A stretch of 64,000 nt of DNA from Nipponacmea schrenckii (Eukaryota; Mollusca; Gastropoda; Lottiidae), in the NCBI GenBank assembly GCA_030562195.1, contig JAUJPP010000005.1, positions 23,051,106-23,115,105 on the forward strand. Direction: 5' to 3'. A model generated the notes under the pieces. That model saw nothing but the letters and a program-made list of their open reading frames with translations, searched no databases and had not been told where the DNA came from. The translations under genes and the position numbers were made by a program. Positions 1 to 14,600 of this stretch are shown here, piece after piece (positions within the stretch are counted from its first letter, which is position 1; the number at the start of each line of letters is the position of its first letter).

Positions 1-335
1 CACAAGAACATCACATTACATCATTTGTTGATTATTTTAACATCGCATTTCATCATTTATTGATTATTAGAACATCACATTACATCATTCATCGATCATT
101 AGAACATCACATTGCATCATTCATTGATCATTAGAACATCACATAACATCATTCATTTATCATTTGAACATCACATTACATCATTTGTTGATCATTATAT
201 AGGACATCACATTACATCATTCATTGATCATAAGAACATCACATTACATCATTCATTGATCATTAGAACATCACATTACATCATTCATTCATTGATCATT
301 ACAACATGACATTACAACATTCATTGATCATTTTA
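1..335. repeat. 32-bp AT-rich tandem satellite (partial, runs off the left edge)
   Basis: About ten tandem copies of a 32-bp unit whose core reads AACATCACATTACATCATT, followed by CATTGATCATTAG variants. Some units carry small insertions such as a doubled ATTC or an ATATAGG. The array begins before the window and stops at the left end of the TTAA-flanked element. Short open frames inside it (His/Ile-rich) are products of the repeat and not genes. Confidence 0.93.
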
Positions 336-1015
336 AAGATGGGTTGCCTCATTAATTAGAGCCAAAGTAAGCTTACTAATTGATTAATTGGGGTTTCTAA
401 TGAATAATCCATGTATTCTCAAGTTCAAAAGACCTATGTGGACGTAGAAATGCTTGTGGAATCCATTTGACTATGATCTGCTTTGAAACGCTAAATTTTA
501 GACTCCATGTTTGTTCACGTGACCAAATGACGTCATGTGAATGAAGGCGTCTAAAAATTTGTTTTTTATTATTGTGAGTTAAAACTTATTTAGATTAATT
601 CATAATGTTTTTACAAAATGATATTTAAACGTTTTATTGCCTTTTGCTAGAGATAATAAATGGAATACCAAAATGCCATTGTTGTTGTGGAAAATATTAA
701 GGAATGTTGGCAATAACAGCGTCCGGTTACGTCATGATTTATGTACCCAAATGACAGACTGGATGATCAAAAAAAGGATCATCGACATTTGAACGACATT
801 TGAGACTTGACGTACATACCTATGTTAGTACCCTACTATGGGGAATTCCGGTCATAATTAGCCTAATTACGAGTTAATTAATGATATGTGGGACCATCTG
901 GTATTTTTCCCAGTCATTAGAACACCTCTACTTTCTATTGATATACATATTACTGGTCCAATTATGGTACATGTATATATATATATATATATGCAATAAG
1001 GCAACCCATCTTTAA
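333..1015. mobile_element. MITE with TTAA target duplication (piggyBac-like)
   Basis: A TTAA at 333-336 is followed by AGATGGGTTGCCTCATT. The other end at 1012-1015 is TTAA preceded by the inverted copy, differing at one base in 17. TTAA duplication with short inverted ends is the hallmark of piggyBac-type transposition. The 675-bp interior has no coding capacity, so this is a non-autonomous copy. It contains CACGTG at 516-521 and TGACGTCA at 528-535, and a (TA)n run next to its right end. Confidence 0.75.
970..992. repeat. (TA)n microsatellite
   Basis: Short alternating TA run just inside the right end of the MITE. Confidence 0.9.
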
Positions 1016-1835
1016 CATGGTATTAAATATTTCATTGCTTACTGCACATTACAATATAACATTCATTTCATAACAGGGGTTATGAAACCATATTTAGAGC
1101 ATTGAAACTGTTTTTTTTTTTTCTACAACTAGAACAGAAATTCAAAACACTATTGATCCTTCCCCCATAAATTTCCTGAAAACTTACAAAAATTATGCTT
1201 TCCATGTATTATGTCTGGTTATAAGCTAAAATTGACCAAGTTTCAAAGATCAATGGTAATGGCCGAGTGATACTAAACAAACTTTGTTGTTTTCTTCTAA
1301 AAAATTAAAAAATTTGATCTTTAATTTTGTTTTCATTGGAAATCCATGCTTACCAATCTTATAAAATATAATCTAAATTTAATTTGTCATAATGATTTCA
1401 TTACATTATTTGAAATAATTAACCTGAAATTATTCACTGCTGTACAAAAATATATTTACAATATAGAGATTCATATTCATAATAAAAAACAGAGATCATA
1501 TCCAGAATGTCCATAAAAAAACACATCCAATATACAATTGAATGTAAAAAGTATATTATTATAGGTATGAATTATATGCTGTACACTATAACAATACTAT
1601 GTTTAAACTTCTTTATTAACACCATTAGATTATGGTTAGTCTTCATCTAGAATCTAGTTAACAGTCTATCTTCTGTTCATGTTATGATTGAAATGATTGG
1701 ACTGCAGTCTTATTTGGACTACACATAAATTTTGTTGGTCATTTCCAAAATTGTACACATGTGAAAGCTTTAACGGCCATGTATTCTATACTTCTTACAT
1801 TTACATTATTCATACATATCTCCATAAAAAATATC
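1016..1835. other. AT-rich intergenic sequence downstream of per
   Basis: No open frame, repeat end or RNA gene recognised. The right part could belong to a long 3' UTR of per on the minus strand. Confidence 0.5.
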
Positions 1836-1841
1836 TTTATT
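1836..1841 (-). terminator. Candidate polyadenylation signal for per
   Basis: AATAAA on the minus strand, about 300 nt after the per stop codon. Another lies near 1616. AATAAA is frequent by chance in DNA this AT-rich, so this is only a candidate. Confidence 0.3.
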
Positions 1842-2140
1842 AGCCTTAATATTATACCCTTAAAACTAAACAGGATCAGTTACATGCATTTGTGTGTTTA
1901 TGAGGTCCTAGATCTTGGTCAAAAGATATTTTAAAACATTTTTCTTTAATCATTAAAAAGTCTTTAATCCACTATGATAACACCAATTACACCCATTTCA
2001 AGAAAGTGCAAAAAAATATGAAGCTCCCGATGAAAATGGTTTTAGAAATAGCAATTAGCTATCAGCTTACATGTATAAAAATGGTTTCAGACTGAATTTA
2101 GCACTATTTAGGGTGAAAAACACTAAGGAGTTCATTGTTA

Positions 2141-2602
2141 TTACATCAAGTAATGCCCTATTAGGTTTAAGTCATCTTCACCACTGAAATGAAGACAACA
2201 GTCTAAATCATCGGTCATCAGTTCATCAGTTAATTCTATAAACAGTTTATCATGGAACTCGGCTTTAGCTGGCTTTATCTTCTTGGCTTTTGATATACAT
2301 GGTTTATCTGAACCATCAGATTCTTTTACAGAACTGAACGAGTCACTTGGGTGTTCACTTTGTGTACTGTCACTAATGTTTTTGTCACTTTGGTCAGAAG
2401 TGACACTAGAATCTTGTTTAAAGTCTACATCACTAGTATTAGAACAAGTTTCATTAGTATCTTGAGTGACAATGTTTTTCGACTCCTCCATAGATGCAGA
2501 GCCAAATTCTTTTAACACTGAAGATTCCATATGAGCTTGAAATTGCTGTCCTAATTTCATCATTTCTTCTTTTGTACTGTTTGCCTTTTTACACGATAAC
2601 AC
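2141..2602 (-). CDS. per: per exon 19 (last exon, stop TAA at 2143-2141)
   Basis: 153 codons after a TTTTAG acceptor. Starts VLSCKKANSTKEEMMKLGQQ, runs through an acidic Ser-rich stretch and ends DDLNLIGHYLM. The TDELMTDDLDCCLHF tail could be the diverged partner-binding end of PER, but that is inference. Confidence 0.87.
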   Translation of the reverse strand: MLSCKKANSTKEEMMKLGQQFQAHMESSVLKEFGSASMEESKNIVTQDTNETCSNTSDVDFKQDSSVTSDQSDKNISDSTQSEHPSDSFSSVKESDGSDKPCISKAKKIKPAKAEFHDKLFIELTDELMTDDLDCCLHFSGEDDLNLIGHYLM

Positions 2603-5600
2603 CTAAAACATATTAATTACATTATCTCAAACTAAGTCTCTTAAAGAAAATATTTAAAAAGTCAGTTACATGTAAGTCAATTATAATTAAGGTGCTGAAA
2701 TGGACATCTTACAATTTTGTGTTCAACTGACTTGTTATCAATAGACTAGTTTTAAAAATTCTAAAAATTCCATATTTCGTATGCTGCTGCATTAATATTT
2801 GGCCTGGTCAATAAGCAGAAAAGTTTGATTATTTTGTATACTTACATCTATATCATGAACCAAAAAATCCAGTTGTTCTTTACACAACATACCAGATGGG
2901 TTATTATTCAAAAATACTTTATCTTTATTCAACATTTGTTTTCTTGATTGGACTGGCATCTCATATCTCATTAAATCATATTTAGAGATTTTTGGACTGG
3001 TATTTACTTGACTTGTAGAAGCTGAATTTCTTGCAGATTTCTTAAAATTTTTACTATATTTCTGTGGAGAGAATAAATGTTTTAAATGAAAGGCAAGATA
3101 ATTTGTGCCTAGCAGAAGCATTAACGATATTAAAATGTTTTATGTGATGCAAGCATAAACTAAACTCTTTTGTGTATTGTAATTTGTCCAATATGTCACT
3201 TGCACTAGCAAGCAAATTATCAATCAAAATATTGAATTCTGATCAGCTAAAGTTCTTAACATGCTCACACAACTGGTTGATGTACATAGGTGATGGAAAT
3301 ATACAGCATACCATCTTGGGTGGAGTAAAATTGAATGTGCACACAGTTTACTTGATCTATAGTGACTCCACAACTCAATCCTTTCCCCAATGTAAAACTG
3401 TACGTCCTATGCCCAATTTCAGAAGTTGTGATAAAGGTCATTATGGTGATAACTGGGAGGACACATTGCTATACTCTATATATATATATTGAAATTATTA
3501 CTTACACTAAACCTATGTTTTTCTCGTTTATTTCGTTTACTATCGATAACAGATGGGACTGTCGAAGTAGTGTCTTCTGTTGGGGTTGATTCTACTGATT
3601 CAGTACTTCCTTCTTCCTGCAATCAGAACATTATCAAACCTAAGGATACTGAACATAGTACTATTGTATAGTCTTATAAATTGACATATCAGCGCCAAAT
3701 TATGGATCAGTGTGTGTGCACATTACATTACATCTAACACAAACAAAACACATCATAATTTTTTCTGTATCTTTAGATCAATCTTACCCATTATGTAAGT
3801 TTGTAAAGGTTATAAATAGCTGCAGAAAATTCCGCGATTTGCCTATTAGTCTTTTGAAAATTATACAATTGATTTGATACACAGATTGTCGTAATAAATC
3901 CTAATTTTGGCAGGAAATATGAAATACTAGATTCAACAAAACCTCTAGTCAGCATAGTAAGTATGAGATACTATGTTAATATCTCTTCAAAAATAGTTAA
4001 ATCAGTACATACACAGGCATTACATTGATAGAAACTCACATACCAAAATTATCAAGAATCAGTGGACAAAAGTGAGCATGTGATAAATATTAACAAACTG
4101 CAATCGAACTTACCTCTTTAACTAACTGTCCAGCAATAATAGGACCAGGCCAAGTAACAGTGTGGTCATCTGTTTGTGGTATAGAATTATAAAATCCTCC
4201 CATAACTGATGGTGAAAACAAATAACCTGTAATACACAATAAAATACAATAATAATATACAAGACAGTATTCCATTCAAGTTAACACATTCCTTCACATC
4301 AAGAAGATTTATATGGCACTCTACAGTTGATGTGTTTGTATAGAAATAAATTGGTCTATGACTTTGGCTTTTGGTTTCAGATAAAACATAATATGTTGAT
4401 GATAGCAGCTTATAAGGTGAATTTATACAATTGTGTGCCACTGATAAAACTATTATAACAGATTAATTTTTATTTTGCTACTCTGGTTCAGAATATCAGT
4501 TGATTACATTTTCATAGCATCAAAATCAAAGGCAATCATTAAAGAAAATGAAATGAAAAAAGTTGAGTTTTACGTCCTACCCTTCTGTACCTTATGAGCT
4601 AGAAGAAGGGCAATCATTATGGAAAGAATCACAATATTACTAAGGTTCCCCATTTTCGGGTCATATGTAAATAGTCTTCAGTCTTCATTAGAAATGCACA
4701 AAAACTGCATAATTCAATCTAGGATATACTTTCTATTTCTATTATGCCTTTTCAATATATTGTCGAGTCCTCATTTGAACATCAAACCTGGATTATTCCA
4801 TGCCCACATGGATTTGAAGGTACCATTTTTTAAGGCGAGCCGTTAACACTATTTCTGATAAGCTTAAATAAAATGTCACTTTTTTGAGACTACAGTATGA
4901 TTCGTCAAATGAAAGGCAAACCTGCCCCTTTAATTATAGTAGATTTTGTGTAATATAATAATACGCCCACATTTATAATGGCAGCCAATTTGTCCCTGAG
5001 GTTGACAATAGTTATCGGTAAATGAAAGATTTTTCTTGAATATTAATTAAATTTCATCCTTGGTGAATAGGAACACTTACATTAAATTTCATCCAAAAAC
5101 ATCAAGAAAACCAGCTCTCCATCGTGTCCACAAAGAATTCAAGAACAAAGGCAATAACTCATAGAAAATATCCATTAAGAAACCAGCTCTCTATTGTGTC
5201 CACAACAATTGTGGACGGTTAGACAGACAGACACAGACGGACAGACAGACAGGGGCGACGACTATATATGTCCAAATAAAAAGTGTAGTCTCTATTGCGT
5301 TCACAAGCCAAACGCTTGGACTGGGTCAAGGGCAATAACTCAATAACTGTTCAGCGAAAATCATCAGTATCAATTTTGTCCAAGATATCTCCAATATAAT
5401 TTATCACACAAAATTAGATGAGATGAAAATCTAAGATTACTAGAGATGTAGTCTCTATCACTTTCCCAAGCTAATGGATGGACAGACCTACAGAGACTGA
5501 CGAACTGAGCGACAGACATGGGTGACAACAATATACAACCACATTATAATGTGGGCGTATAATAAAAACCTACCAGGATAAAAATAGAAAGGCAATCTAA

Positions 5601-8600
5601 AGATAATAAAAGCTTACCAGGATTAGAATAAAAAGGCCATTTAACATTATTACTATTATCCTCATCCCTGTCATCAGTTATATACTGACTTTCAGTAGTC
5701 AGTGTTGTATCTTCACCTTCACCATATGGTAGTAATGGTATTTCTTGTGGAAACATCCTATAATCTGATCCGTAAGGAGCTGGTATTTTATTAGAATATT
5801 GGGGCTGTATTGGTTTTAAAGAAGGGTAAGGCATACATCTCTTTTCTAATATCGCTTTGACTTCTTCATTAGATGAATATTTTTTGACTTTCTGTGGACA
5901 GTCATTATCGTTGTCATTGTCTCTATTTCTTTTTCGAAAAGATTCAACCTTCAGTAAAATGGAATTTTTATTTGGCTTTGTTAGTGTTATACTCTTGTCT
6001 TCTTTAACACGTTTAAGGTAGAGTTTTTTCTGTAATTTGGTATGTTCCCGTAAAGCTTCCTGTGTTAAATTAACATGTTTGAATACTGGTTGTGGATTAG
6101 GAGGTGGTGCTAGATCATCAGATACTTGAGAATCATCATTAGCACGGGGGGAACCAACTGCAACTTCTAAATCTGATGTATAAACCTAGAAAACAGTGTT
6201 AGAATAACATTCTTTTAAATTGAAAGATAGCTTGCCAGGCAAGGTAATATATGCCCACATTCTTTTTCTGTATCTGTTCAGTTTTATTTTGGTTTCCTCC
6301 TTGGGTGATACTAAACAATTTCAGCAGGTTTTCTCAAAATCAGTAAATAATTGTGCTTTGAAAAGTGTTTATGAGCCAAAAATTGATAAATCTATTTATG
6401 CATAATGATTAATGATATTTTTTATTTTCAATACGGTTCATCCTTGGGTGATAATTAACAATGTAAGCCAGTTTTGTCAAAATCTGTAAATAATTGTGTC
6501 ATGTCATTCAAATTAAATATAATTCATATCAAATATATCTTGATATTTTTAATTTTCATAGGTTCTCATCCTTGGGTGATATCAAACAATTTCATTGAGT
6601 TTTGTCAAAATTGGTCAAGAATTACACATTGTAGAGTATTTAAGAGCCTTCAAATTCAAGGGCAATAACTCATACTAATTTTTTTCCGATTTCGATGAAT
6701 TTAAAGAATGTTCATCCTTGGGTTCATTCTCATCCAAAATTTGTAAAAAATTGTGCCATCTACAGTGGTTAAGAGCACTTGTGGACGGATGGACAGACAT
6801 GGTTGACGATAATATTATGCTCCATATTTCATAACAATAACAAATCAAAAGATTTTGAGAATACATCGTAAGTAGAAAGTTGCACAGTTGTGCTTTCAAT
6901 TTAAAATACCTTAACACTTTTAAATGCTGATCACTATTTTAAAGTTAAATGGAATGTTTAAAAAAGTTTATCAAAGTCCAAAAAAATTTAAACTACTGTA
7001 TTTAAATTATGTTTAAGGTTTAACAGAGGAATCATTTTAAAAATTCCCCTTAAACACCTAAAAAACTTAAACAAAAGGGTGAATTTTGTTAGACAGTCTT
7101 ACAGGCAAAACACATTTTAAGATTATATATTACATGTTTTAAAGATATTTATTCAAATTACTTTTAAATAAATGGGTGAATTTCATTATTAACCCGCAAC
7201 CTCACTAGGACAATAATTTTACACATTTTAACAGTTATATCTTATACTGTAATTAAATCATATTTTTCCCTAATCTATTATTTACAAGGTTAGATTTAAT
7301 TTTTAGGCAAAGTTAATTGTCAACCAAAAAACCCCCAAAACAAAAACATCCTGAAAATTTTAAACTTGTTGTTTGTGATTAATACTGTAATTCAAACTTT
7401 ATCCTTTTTTCCCCTTAAAAAAATCCTTTTTTTTCTTATAGTTCAGCATCTTCACATTGCTTAGAAGACAAAGTTAATGGACAACTCTGAAAAAACCTGC
7501 CAAGAACAAAAACATATGAGAAAGTTAAATCTTAGTTGTTTGAATGATTGAATGACTAGCTACAACACAACTCACTCCATTTAAAATATTACAAGGCCAG
7601 TTAAAAGAAGAGTCCTTTTTGGGTTTTCTTTTCTCATTCAGAGTCATATTGACACAGATTTCATGATCAAATCATATAGTAAGCTGGAAGTTACTTGCAT
7701 AGTTGACTTAAAATACAGACAGAAGTCCTGCAAAAGAAACAAGAAATATTTCTTGATTAATGACATCTCTATTGGTGAGATCATCATGTCATCTGAGATA
7801 TGTCTTTGCATGAGAGATATCTCAACATCTGTAATGTTTTTATATCAGAGATATCTCATCATCTGTGATATGTTTATATGAGAGATACCTTTCATAGCTT
7901 ATGTCTTTATATGAGAAACATTTCTTCATCAGTGAAGGTTTTATATTAGAGATATCACATCAACTGTCATGTCTTTATATGAGGTGCATTTCTTTATCAG
8001 TAAATTTTTATTTAAGAGATATCACATTTAGTCATGTCTTTATATGAGATACATTTCTTTATCAGTAAAGATTTTATATTAGGGATATCACATCAACTGT
8101 CATGTCTTTTATAAGAGATGCATTTCTTTATCAGTTAATTTTTATTTAAGAGATATCACAATCAGTCATGTCTTTATATGAGATACATTTCTTTATCAGT
8201 AAAGATTTTATATTAGGGATATCACATCAACTGTCATGTCTTTATATGAGATACCTTTCTTTATCAGTTAATTTTTATTTAAGAGATATTACTTCAACTG
8301 TCATGTCTTTTTTGAGATACATTTCTTCTTCAAGTTTGCATATAAGATTTATCACAACACTGATATGTTTTTTAGATTCATATTTTTTATTAAATCAGTA
8401 ATTTTTTATATTATTATATTACGAGCGCTTATTCCCGGCTTCTCCCAACAGTCACTTGAATGTCTTGACTTTCACACCAACCAACACAAACCACACACAT
8501 ATACACACAAAAAGCTGATTGAAGGCTGATTGATATTGGTTATACAGCTGCATTGGATGCCCCTTGACTGATCAGTCTTGAAGGACTTCAGGGTAGACTA

Positions 8601-11600
8601 CGTTTTTCGTTGTCCCTACTGGTGTCAGTATGAAGAGATTTCTGGGATTTCCCACTCATGGAGCAGGCGACATAGAGCTGACCATGGGAGAAGCAGGATG
8701 TCGTCAAGTTTAAGCCAGGACACTTCCTTTTATATATAGTACAAGGAAATAAGCAAAAAAATAACTCATTTCAATCAATGGTAATTGAATAAAAGAAATA
8801 TCGTGGGCATGAAATATTTTTAATTCAATGCATGAGTAGTTGGTAGTGAAAAAACATTAAAAATATTAGCGCAGAATTTTTGAGAGGCATTCTATTGGTT
8901 TAAATTGCAAACATGGTTATCCAAAAACAATTTGTCATTGGCCTTCACGTACTTGATAAACGTTATCTATTAATATCCAAAGTAAATAAAAGAAAATTAT
9001 TCTGTTTCACTCGGCAGTCTTCAGTGTGTTTTTTTGACAAAGTAAACAACGAATGCCAAAACAAAGACTCAGGTGCTCATCCTTGCATATACAGGAATGT
9101 GCATGCACAGCATCTTCTTCCTGCCTGCCTCCGTCTTTGAGCTATGGCGACCATACAGAAACACACACACATACATACACACACAGACATTTCCTCTTAT
9201 ATATATAATAGATATAATTATTATATTATTATAATTCTTCCACTGTCATGTCTCTATATGAATATTTCTTCATCAGTAAATTTGTATACAAGAGATATCA
9301 CATCAACTGTCATGTCTTTATTAGACATACATTTCACTAGTAAAGTTTGTCTTTATTGTCTATATCTGCTATCCATCCAATCCTTTTGATTTATCAATAA
9401 AATATTGTTTATATATAAAAAAAAAGTTAAGGAAAGATAAATTAATAATGACATACCTTTGGATATTATAAGTATAATTAACATGACCATAAGACACATA
9501 ATTATCACTACTATCTGTTGGTATACTTTCAGTTTGTTCTTCTGTACTAGACTCAATCTTAAAAAACAATTTATTTCGATTATGCAAAGGAAAAAAGAAT
9601 ATATTTTACATAAGTGTGACCTATAACCAAATTTCCAAGCAAATTATGTGAAATTGATGATGCAGCTGGTAAGTAATTCAAAACAAGCAATTCTATTACA
9701 CTGTATCTTTCAAATAACAAATGGAACATTTTGAGTTACCTTTTTGGATCCTGATGCCCCTCCTTGTTCAGTAGATGAAGTACCAATATCTAAACAATGA
9801 AAGTCTTCAGATGCTGCAAACAGAGAAAATGATCCTCAAAATTATAAACTGACTATTTGTTTGATTGCTTAATTTTTATATCAAGCATACATTATTTTAT
9901 TTTCATATTCTCTCCATTTCTAAAACACCTCATAATTATTATCATTATCATATCTGAAACTTTTGTGTTTAATATATATTAATGGTTTCATACTAAACTA
10001 TAACTGAGTGTCAATTTCAGATGAAATACCACAGTAAGGATTTAAACCTTATATCTATGAGTATTATATAGTATGTATATTAAACTGAATGTGAAATTGG
10101 AAACTGATATTGTCCTGAAAAACTTTACAACATGCATCGATATCATGACCGCTTGTACCCTTGTATCTGCCATTTGCTCCTTAATTTTCTAATACTTATA
10201 AGAGCATGGATCTTGTGATCTGAACCTTTTATATCTAGCTTGAATGTAAATAATCCATAATCGCCAATTAAATAACATGCATTATAACAGTCAGATTTAT
10301 CCCTTGTAAAAGATTTTAAATTTTGAATATTCTCTTTAAAATGGAAAAATCTTGTTTACTTTGCTATAATACAATTAATTTAGTTTTTGAAAAATATTTT
10401 AATTGTCCAAGAGTACAAAGGATTAATAACAGTAAAATAAAATTTTAAGAAATAAGATTTGACCACATATGCGTACAAACAACTTTTTGTGTTCTTTTTG
10501 AAAATATATTTTGTGTCATATAACATTATGTGAGGTTTCAAGGGTTCACCCACAATATATGATTTAGTTGACCTATGTACATGTATGTATATAGATCTAT
10601 ATACATGTATGTATGAGGAAAAAAAGAAATCTACAGTATGAATCATTACCTTTACTAACAGTTAATGAAGATGAAGATGTTACATCTACAGCTTGTTTTA
10701 AAATCTTTAGTATTTTCTTCTGAAACGATGATACTAGCGAATGTTTTACTTCCTCAGGTTTGTTTGGTATTTTATTAAATTTTTTTTCATGAAAAATATC
10801 TGTATTACTTGGTTCACTATAAAAGAAAAAAATACATTGGCTACCTTTAACCTTTAATCAAATATAATTATACTTTTATGATAACTACATGTATATGATT
10901 ATATTTCTAATCTGTACATAGTAGTTGGTAGTTGTAGTATTAGATTATTACTACTAACAAAAATCTGATGGCAGAGTAAACCTGGTCAATATTCAAATCC
11001 TGTAGAATTACACATACCAAATAACCACATGTTTACTGAAGATAAGATCCACTTGATTGGACCAAGGATTTAAATAACAAGACCATTCTGTTTCTACCAC
11101 TACCCATTCGTCATTTCTAGTTTTTAATCTCAATTTAGCAGATGTACAGGGTTGACCTTTAGCTGATACCACTGAAATATTAATTAAAAAAACATTGGTT
11201 AGTTAAAACACACAAAAGAATGTTATTCATTTTTACAAAGAGGTTAATGTTTATCCAGCGTAAAATAAGGAGAACGACGCCTGAAAGTTGGACTGCAAAA
11301 AGGTTATGATATTTGTTATTCGTTATTTTGTATGCACCAAGATGGGGATATTCACTTTTTGTTATTAGTTTTCGTTATTGGTTTTTTTTTTATTCGTTTT
11401 TCTTTATTGGTTATTGGCTATTTGCCTTTCGTTATTTGTCATTGTAGTTTTATATTGTTTTATTAGGTATAAATCTTCCAAAAGGTAGTGAGAGAGAGAT
11501 ATCGGGATTGGTGGCGGGGATTCCTCCTCTGTTCTGACTCCCGGCCTAGGCTTGACAGGCTCACTTATACCACGACCTGAACCCTGGATGTCAAACAGGC

Positions 11601-14600
11601 TATTGGCTGGCATAGCTCGATGCAAGCTGTCCACTTCAAACATGCATGCACAGTCAGCACTAGATTTGTAATCTAGGACACTCTCTCATCCCCTTTTACA
11701 GTGGAAACAATAATACAATATATCAAATAAATTGTAGCTAGATTAACGGGACTAAACCTATAAAGTCACATTATTCGTTTTTCGTTATTCGTTCAAAGAC
11801 AAAGTCATTTAAACATCTACAAGTGCTACAATTACGAATAACGAAAAAGGAATAACGAAGAACAAAAAACAAATATCATAGCCTCCGTTTCTTCTTATAA
11901 ATCCCAATTTTCAAAGTCAAATTCATTTAAATATCTAGAAGTGCCACAATAACAAATAACAAATAACGAAAAATGAAAAACGAATAACGAAAACGAATAG
12001 CGAATATCCTCCTCTTGGTGCTTACAAAAGAAAGAATAATGATATCATAGCCTCTGTTTCTTCTTATAAATTCCAATTTCCAAAGTCGAAGTCATTTAAA
12101 CATCTAAAAGTGCTACAATAACAAATAACTAAAAACGAATAAAAAAAACCAAAAACCGAAAACGTATAGCGAATATTCCCCTCTTGGTGCTTACAAAAAA
12201 ACAAATAACAAATAGAATAGCCTCTGTTTCTTCTTATAAATCCCAATTTTCAGGTGAAGTTCTCCTAAACCTGGATAACCTATATGTTATTCATTTTTCA
12301 TTGTTCTTTTTTTTGTATTTCGACTTTGGCGAAAACGTATTGTAATCGTTCGGATTATTTTATTTTTTTTTTTTTTTTTGTAATTCTTGGATGAGTTTGC
12401 AGACAAACTGGTAAAAGGTGCAGAAATTCTAAATCTACAGTTGATCTTAGAATGATTTCTATTATCAAATAAAACAAAACCGGAAGTTCTATCTCTGACA
12501 GGAAGTGAGAACCGGAAGTTCAGGTTTTTTTGCTTTAGCAAGTTTATTTTCAGTTCGATTTTGACCGGATTTTCAGATTTGAAAACTTCAATGTATTTGT
12601 CAACTAACAATTATAGGTTTTATGCAATTAGGTTAAATATTTTACCCACGATTTGCAATTCAATATTCAAGGGTCATCGGCAAAAATTTCAGACCGTGAT
12701 TTCTCCTTTAATATAAATGGTAAAATTTTGAAACTTTACCAGTTGATAGGCGATATGATTATAATTTTTGAAAAAATGTGAAAAAAAAAATTCTACTTCC
12801 GGTTTAGCCTCAAATGACGTAATTACGTAACTTCCGGTCTATAACTGCTAGGTGAAAAGTGAAAACTGTTTTATAAATAACTTGTCAATAGTAATTGATT
12901 TGACCTAAATAATTAGGTCAAGCTGCCATATCGGCCGCCATTTTGAATTTTTGTTACAATTCTTAAATCCGAAATTCAGACACTACTGATAGACCGATTT
13001 TGATGAAATTCAGCACATAGATACAATGGATCATTATCTACCTTTTCTTGGAGACCGATTTTCAAATTTCGTATTTTCTTTCGAATTATTTAAATTTCGA
13101 TTTTTTCAAAATTAGGTCACTTTAACGGGTACGGAAGGTGTGACCCACTTAATCTATGACCTTGAAAATTAGGTCAAATAATATTCAATATATTGTCTAT
13201 GAGTAGATATTTTTTAATTTGGCTTACTTAAAAAATTCATAGAGATAAGTGTACTTAAATACAGCAAAAATGGATAATTTTATATTTTCGCCATCATTAA
13301 CCGTTACGGAAGGTGTGACCTAATTATTTTATGACTTTGAAAACTAGGTCAAATGATATTCAATATATTGTCTAGATGTAGGTAATTGCAAATTTAGCCT
13401 ACATAATATTTTAAGGCTCTCGAAATACGTTCATAATTGTAAGCAATTCTAGTTTTATTTTGCTATTGTTTTTTTTTATCGTTTTGTCCAAATTTCTGGC
13501 GTCGTTCTCCTAATTTTAAGCTGGATAAACATTAACCTCTTTGTAAAAATGAATAACATTTTTTTTGTTTTTTGTTATTTGTTATTCGTTTTTTAGCTTT
13601 GTCGTTAAAAAACTAAGAACCTATTTTTAGCTGCTTTTTAATTAGTTATAACTTTATATGGTATTTTATAGGTGCTGACTGGATTTTCTATTTCTGTTAT
13701 TGCTTTTTGCCTCATTATACTATATTTTAATTTATATCACAAATTCCCAAAATAGGGGAAAACAATTAAAATTGTATAAAATTGTCTGTTTGATTACGTT
13801 TCGGCTTTTTTATTTTTGATATTTTATACTATATTTTTTGCAGTGTGTTCTATCGAACACACTGCTTTGTTTTCATAAATTTTTTTAAAATTATGATTTT
13901 GTAACGAGTAGTCTTCAGCAACTATAATAGTTACAACAACATTTTCAATGCCCTAGATATTCATTTTTGGTCTATTACTGAATGAATATAAATTGGAACG
14001 TTTTTGCTAAACCGGAAGTGCAAAATTAAAAACTGTTCAAAAAACAGAAAATTGGTCATTGAAGGCGCGTTTTTGCTTCAATTTTGCTCGGATTTTCAAT
14101 TATAGAATCTTGCTCGAATATCTAATATGATAGCATTAAAAAAAATTCGAATTTTGAAAATTCATAGCACACATTTTTGACCCGAATTTTGCCAATTTTG
14201 ACCAAATTTTCTATTTTCTCGTGTATTGTCCGATTGATTTGAAATTTATTGTGCTAAAACAGACCACAAAAGAAAGCAATTTTGCTCAAACAAAAATTTT
14301 GCATCACTTCCGGTTTCCACAAAATAAAGGTACAAACTTCTGGTTAGCCCACTCATTAATTATAGTCTGAATGTCACCAAAACTTATATTGATAGGTTTC
14401 TATCGATATGACTTAAAGAATGAAGGACACTTTTAGGGTAGGAATTGTTGATAGTTTGGCCACAAAATTGTTATGACCCACTTTTGTAAAACTCAAAATG
14501 GGGCCTTAGGGTTAAATCTGAGTTGTGTGATATTTGTATTTCTGGTAACTACAGTCGATTGCGCAAAAAAGTATGGGAAGGAATTTGATCTCCCACATAT

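Noticed and set aside
1..335. Regular repeats resembling a CRISPR array
   Set aside because: The whole 32-bp unit repeats without unique spacers, and the setting is a eukaryotic genome: it is a satellite.
2283..2465. Plus-strand frame over per exon 19
   Set aside because: Antisense shadow of the per coding sequence.
13840..13865. Helitron 3' terminus
   Set aside because: The hairpin is not followed by CTRR on either strand.
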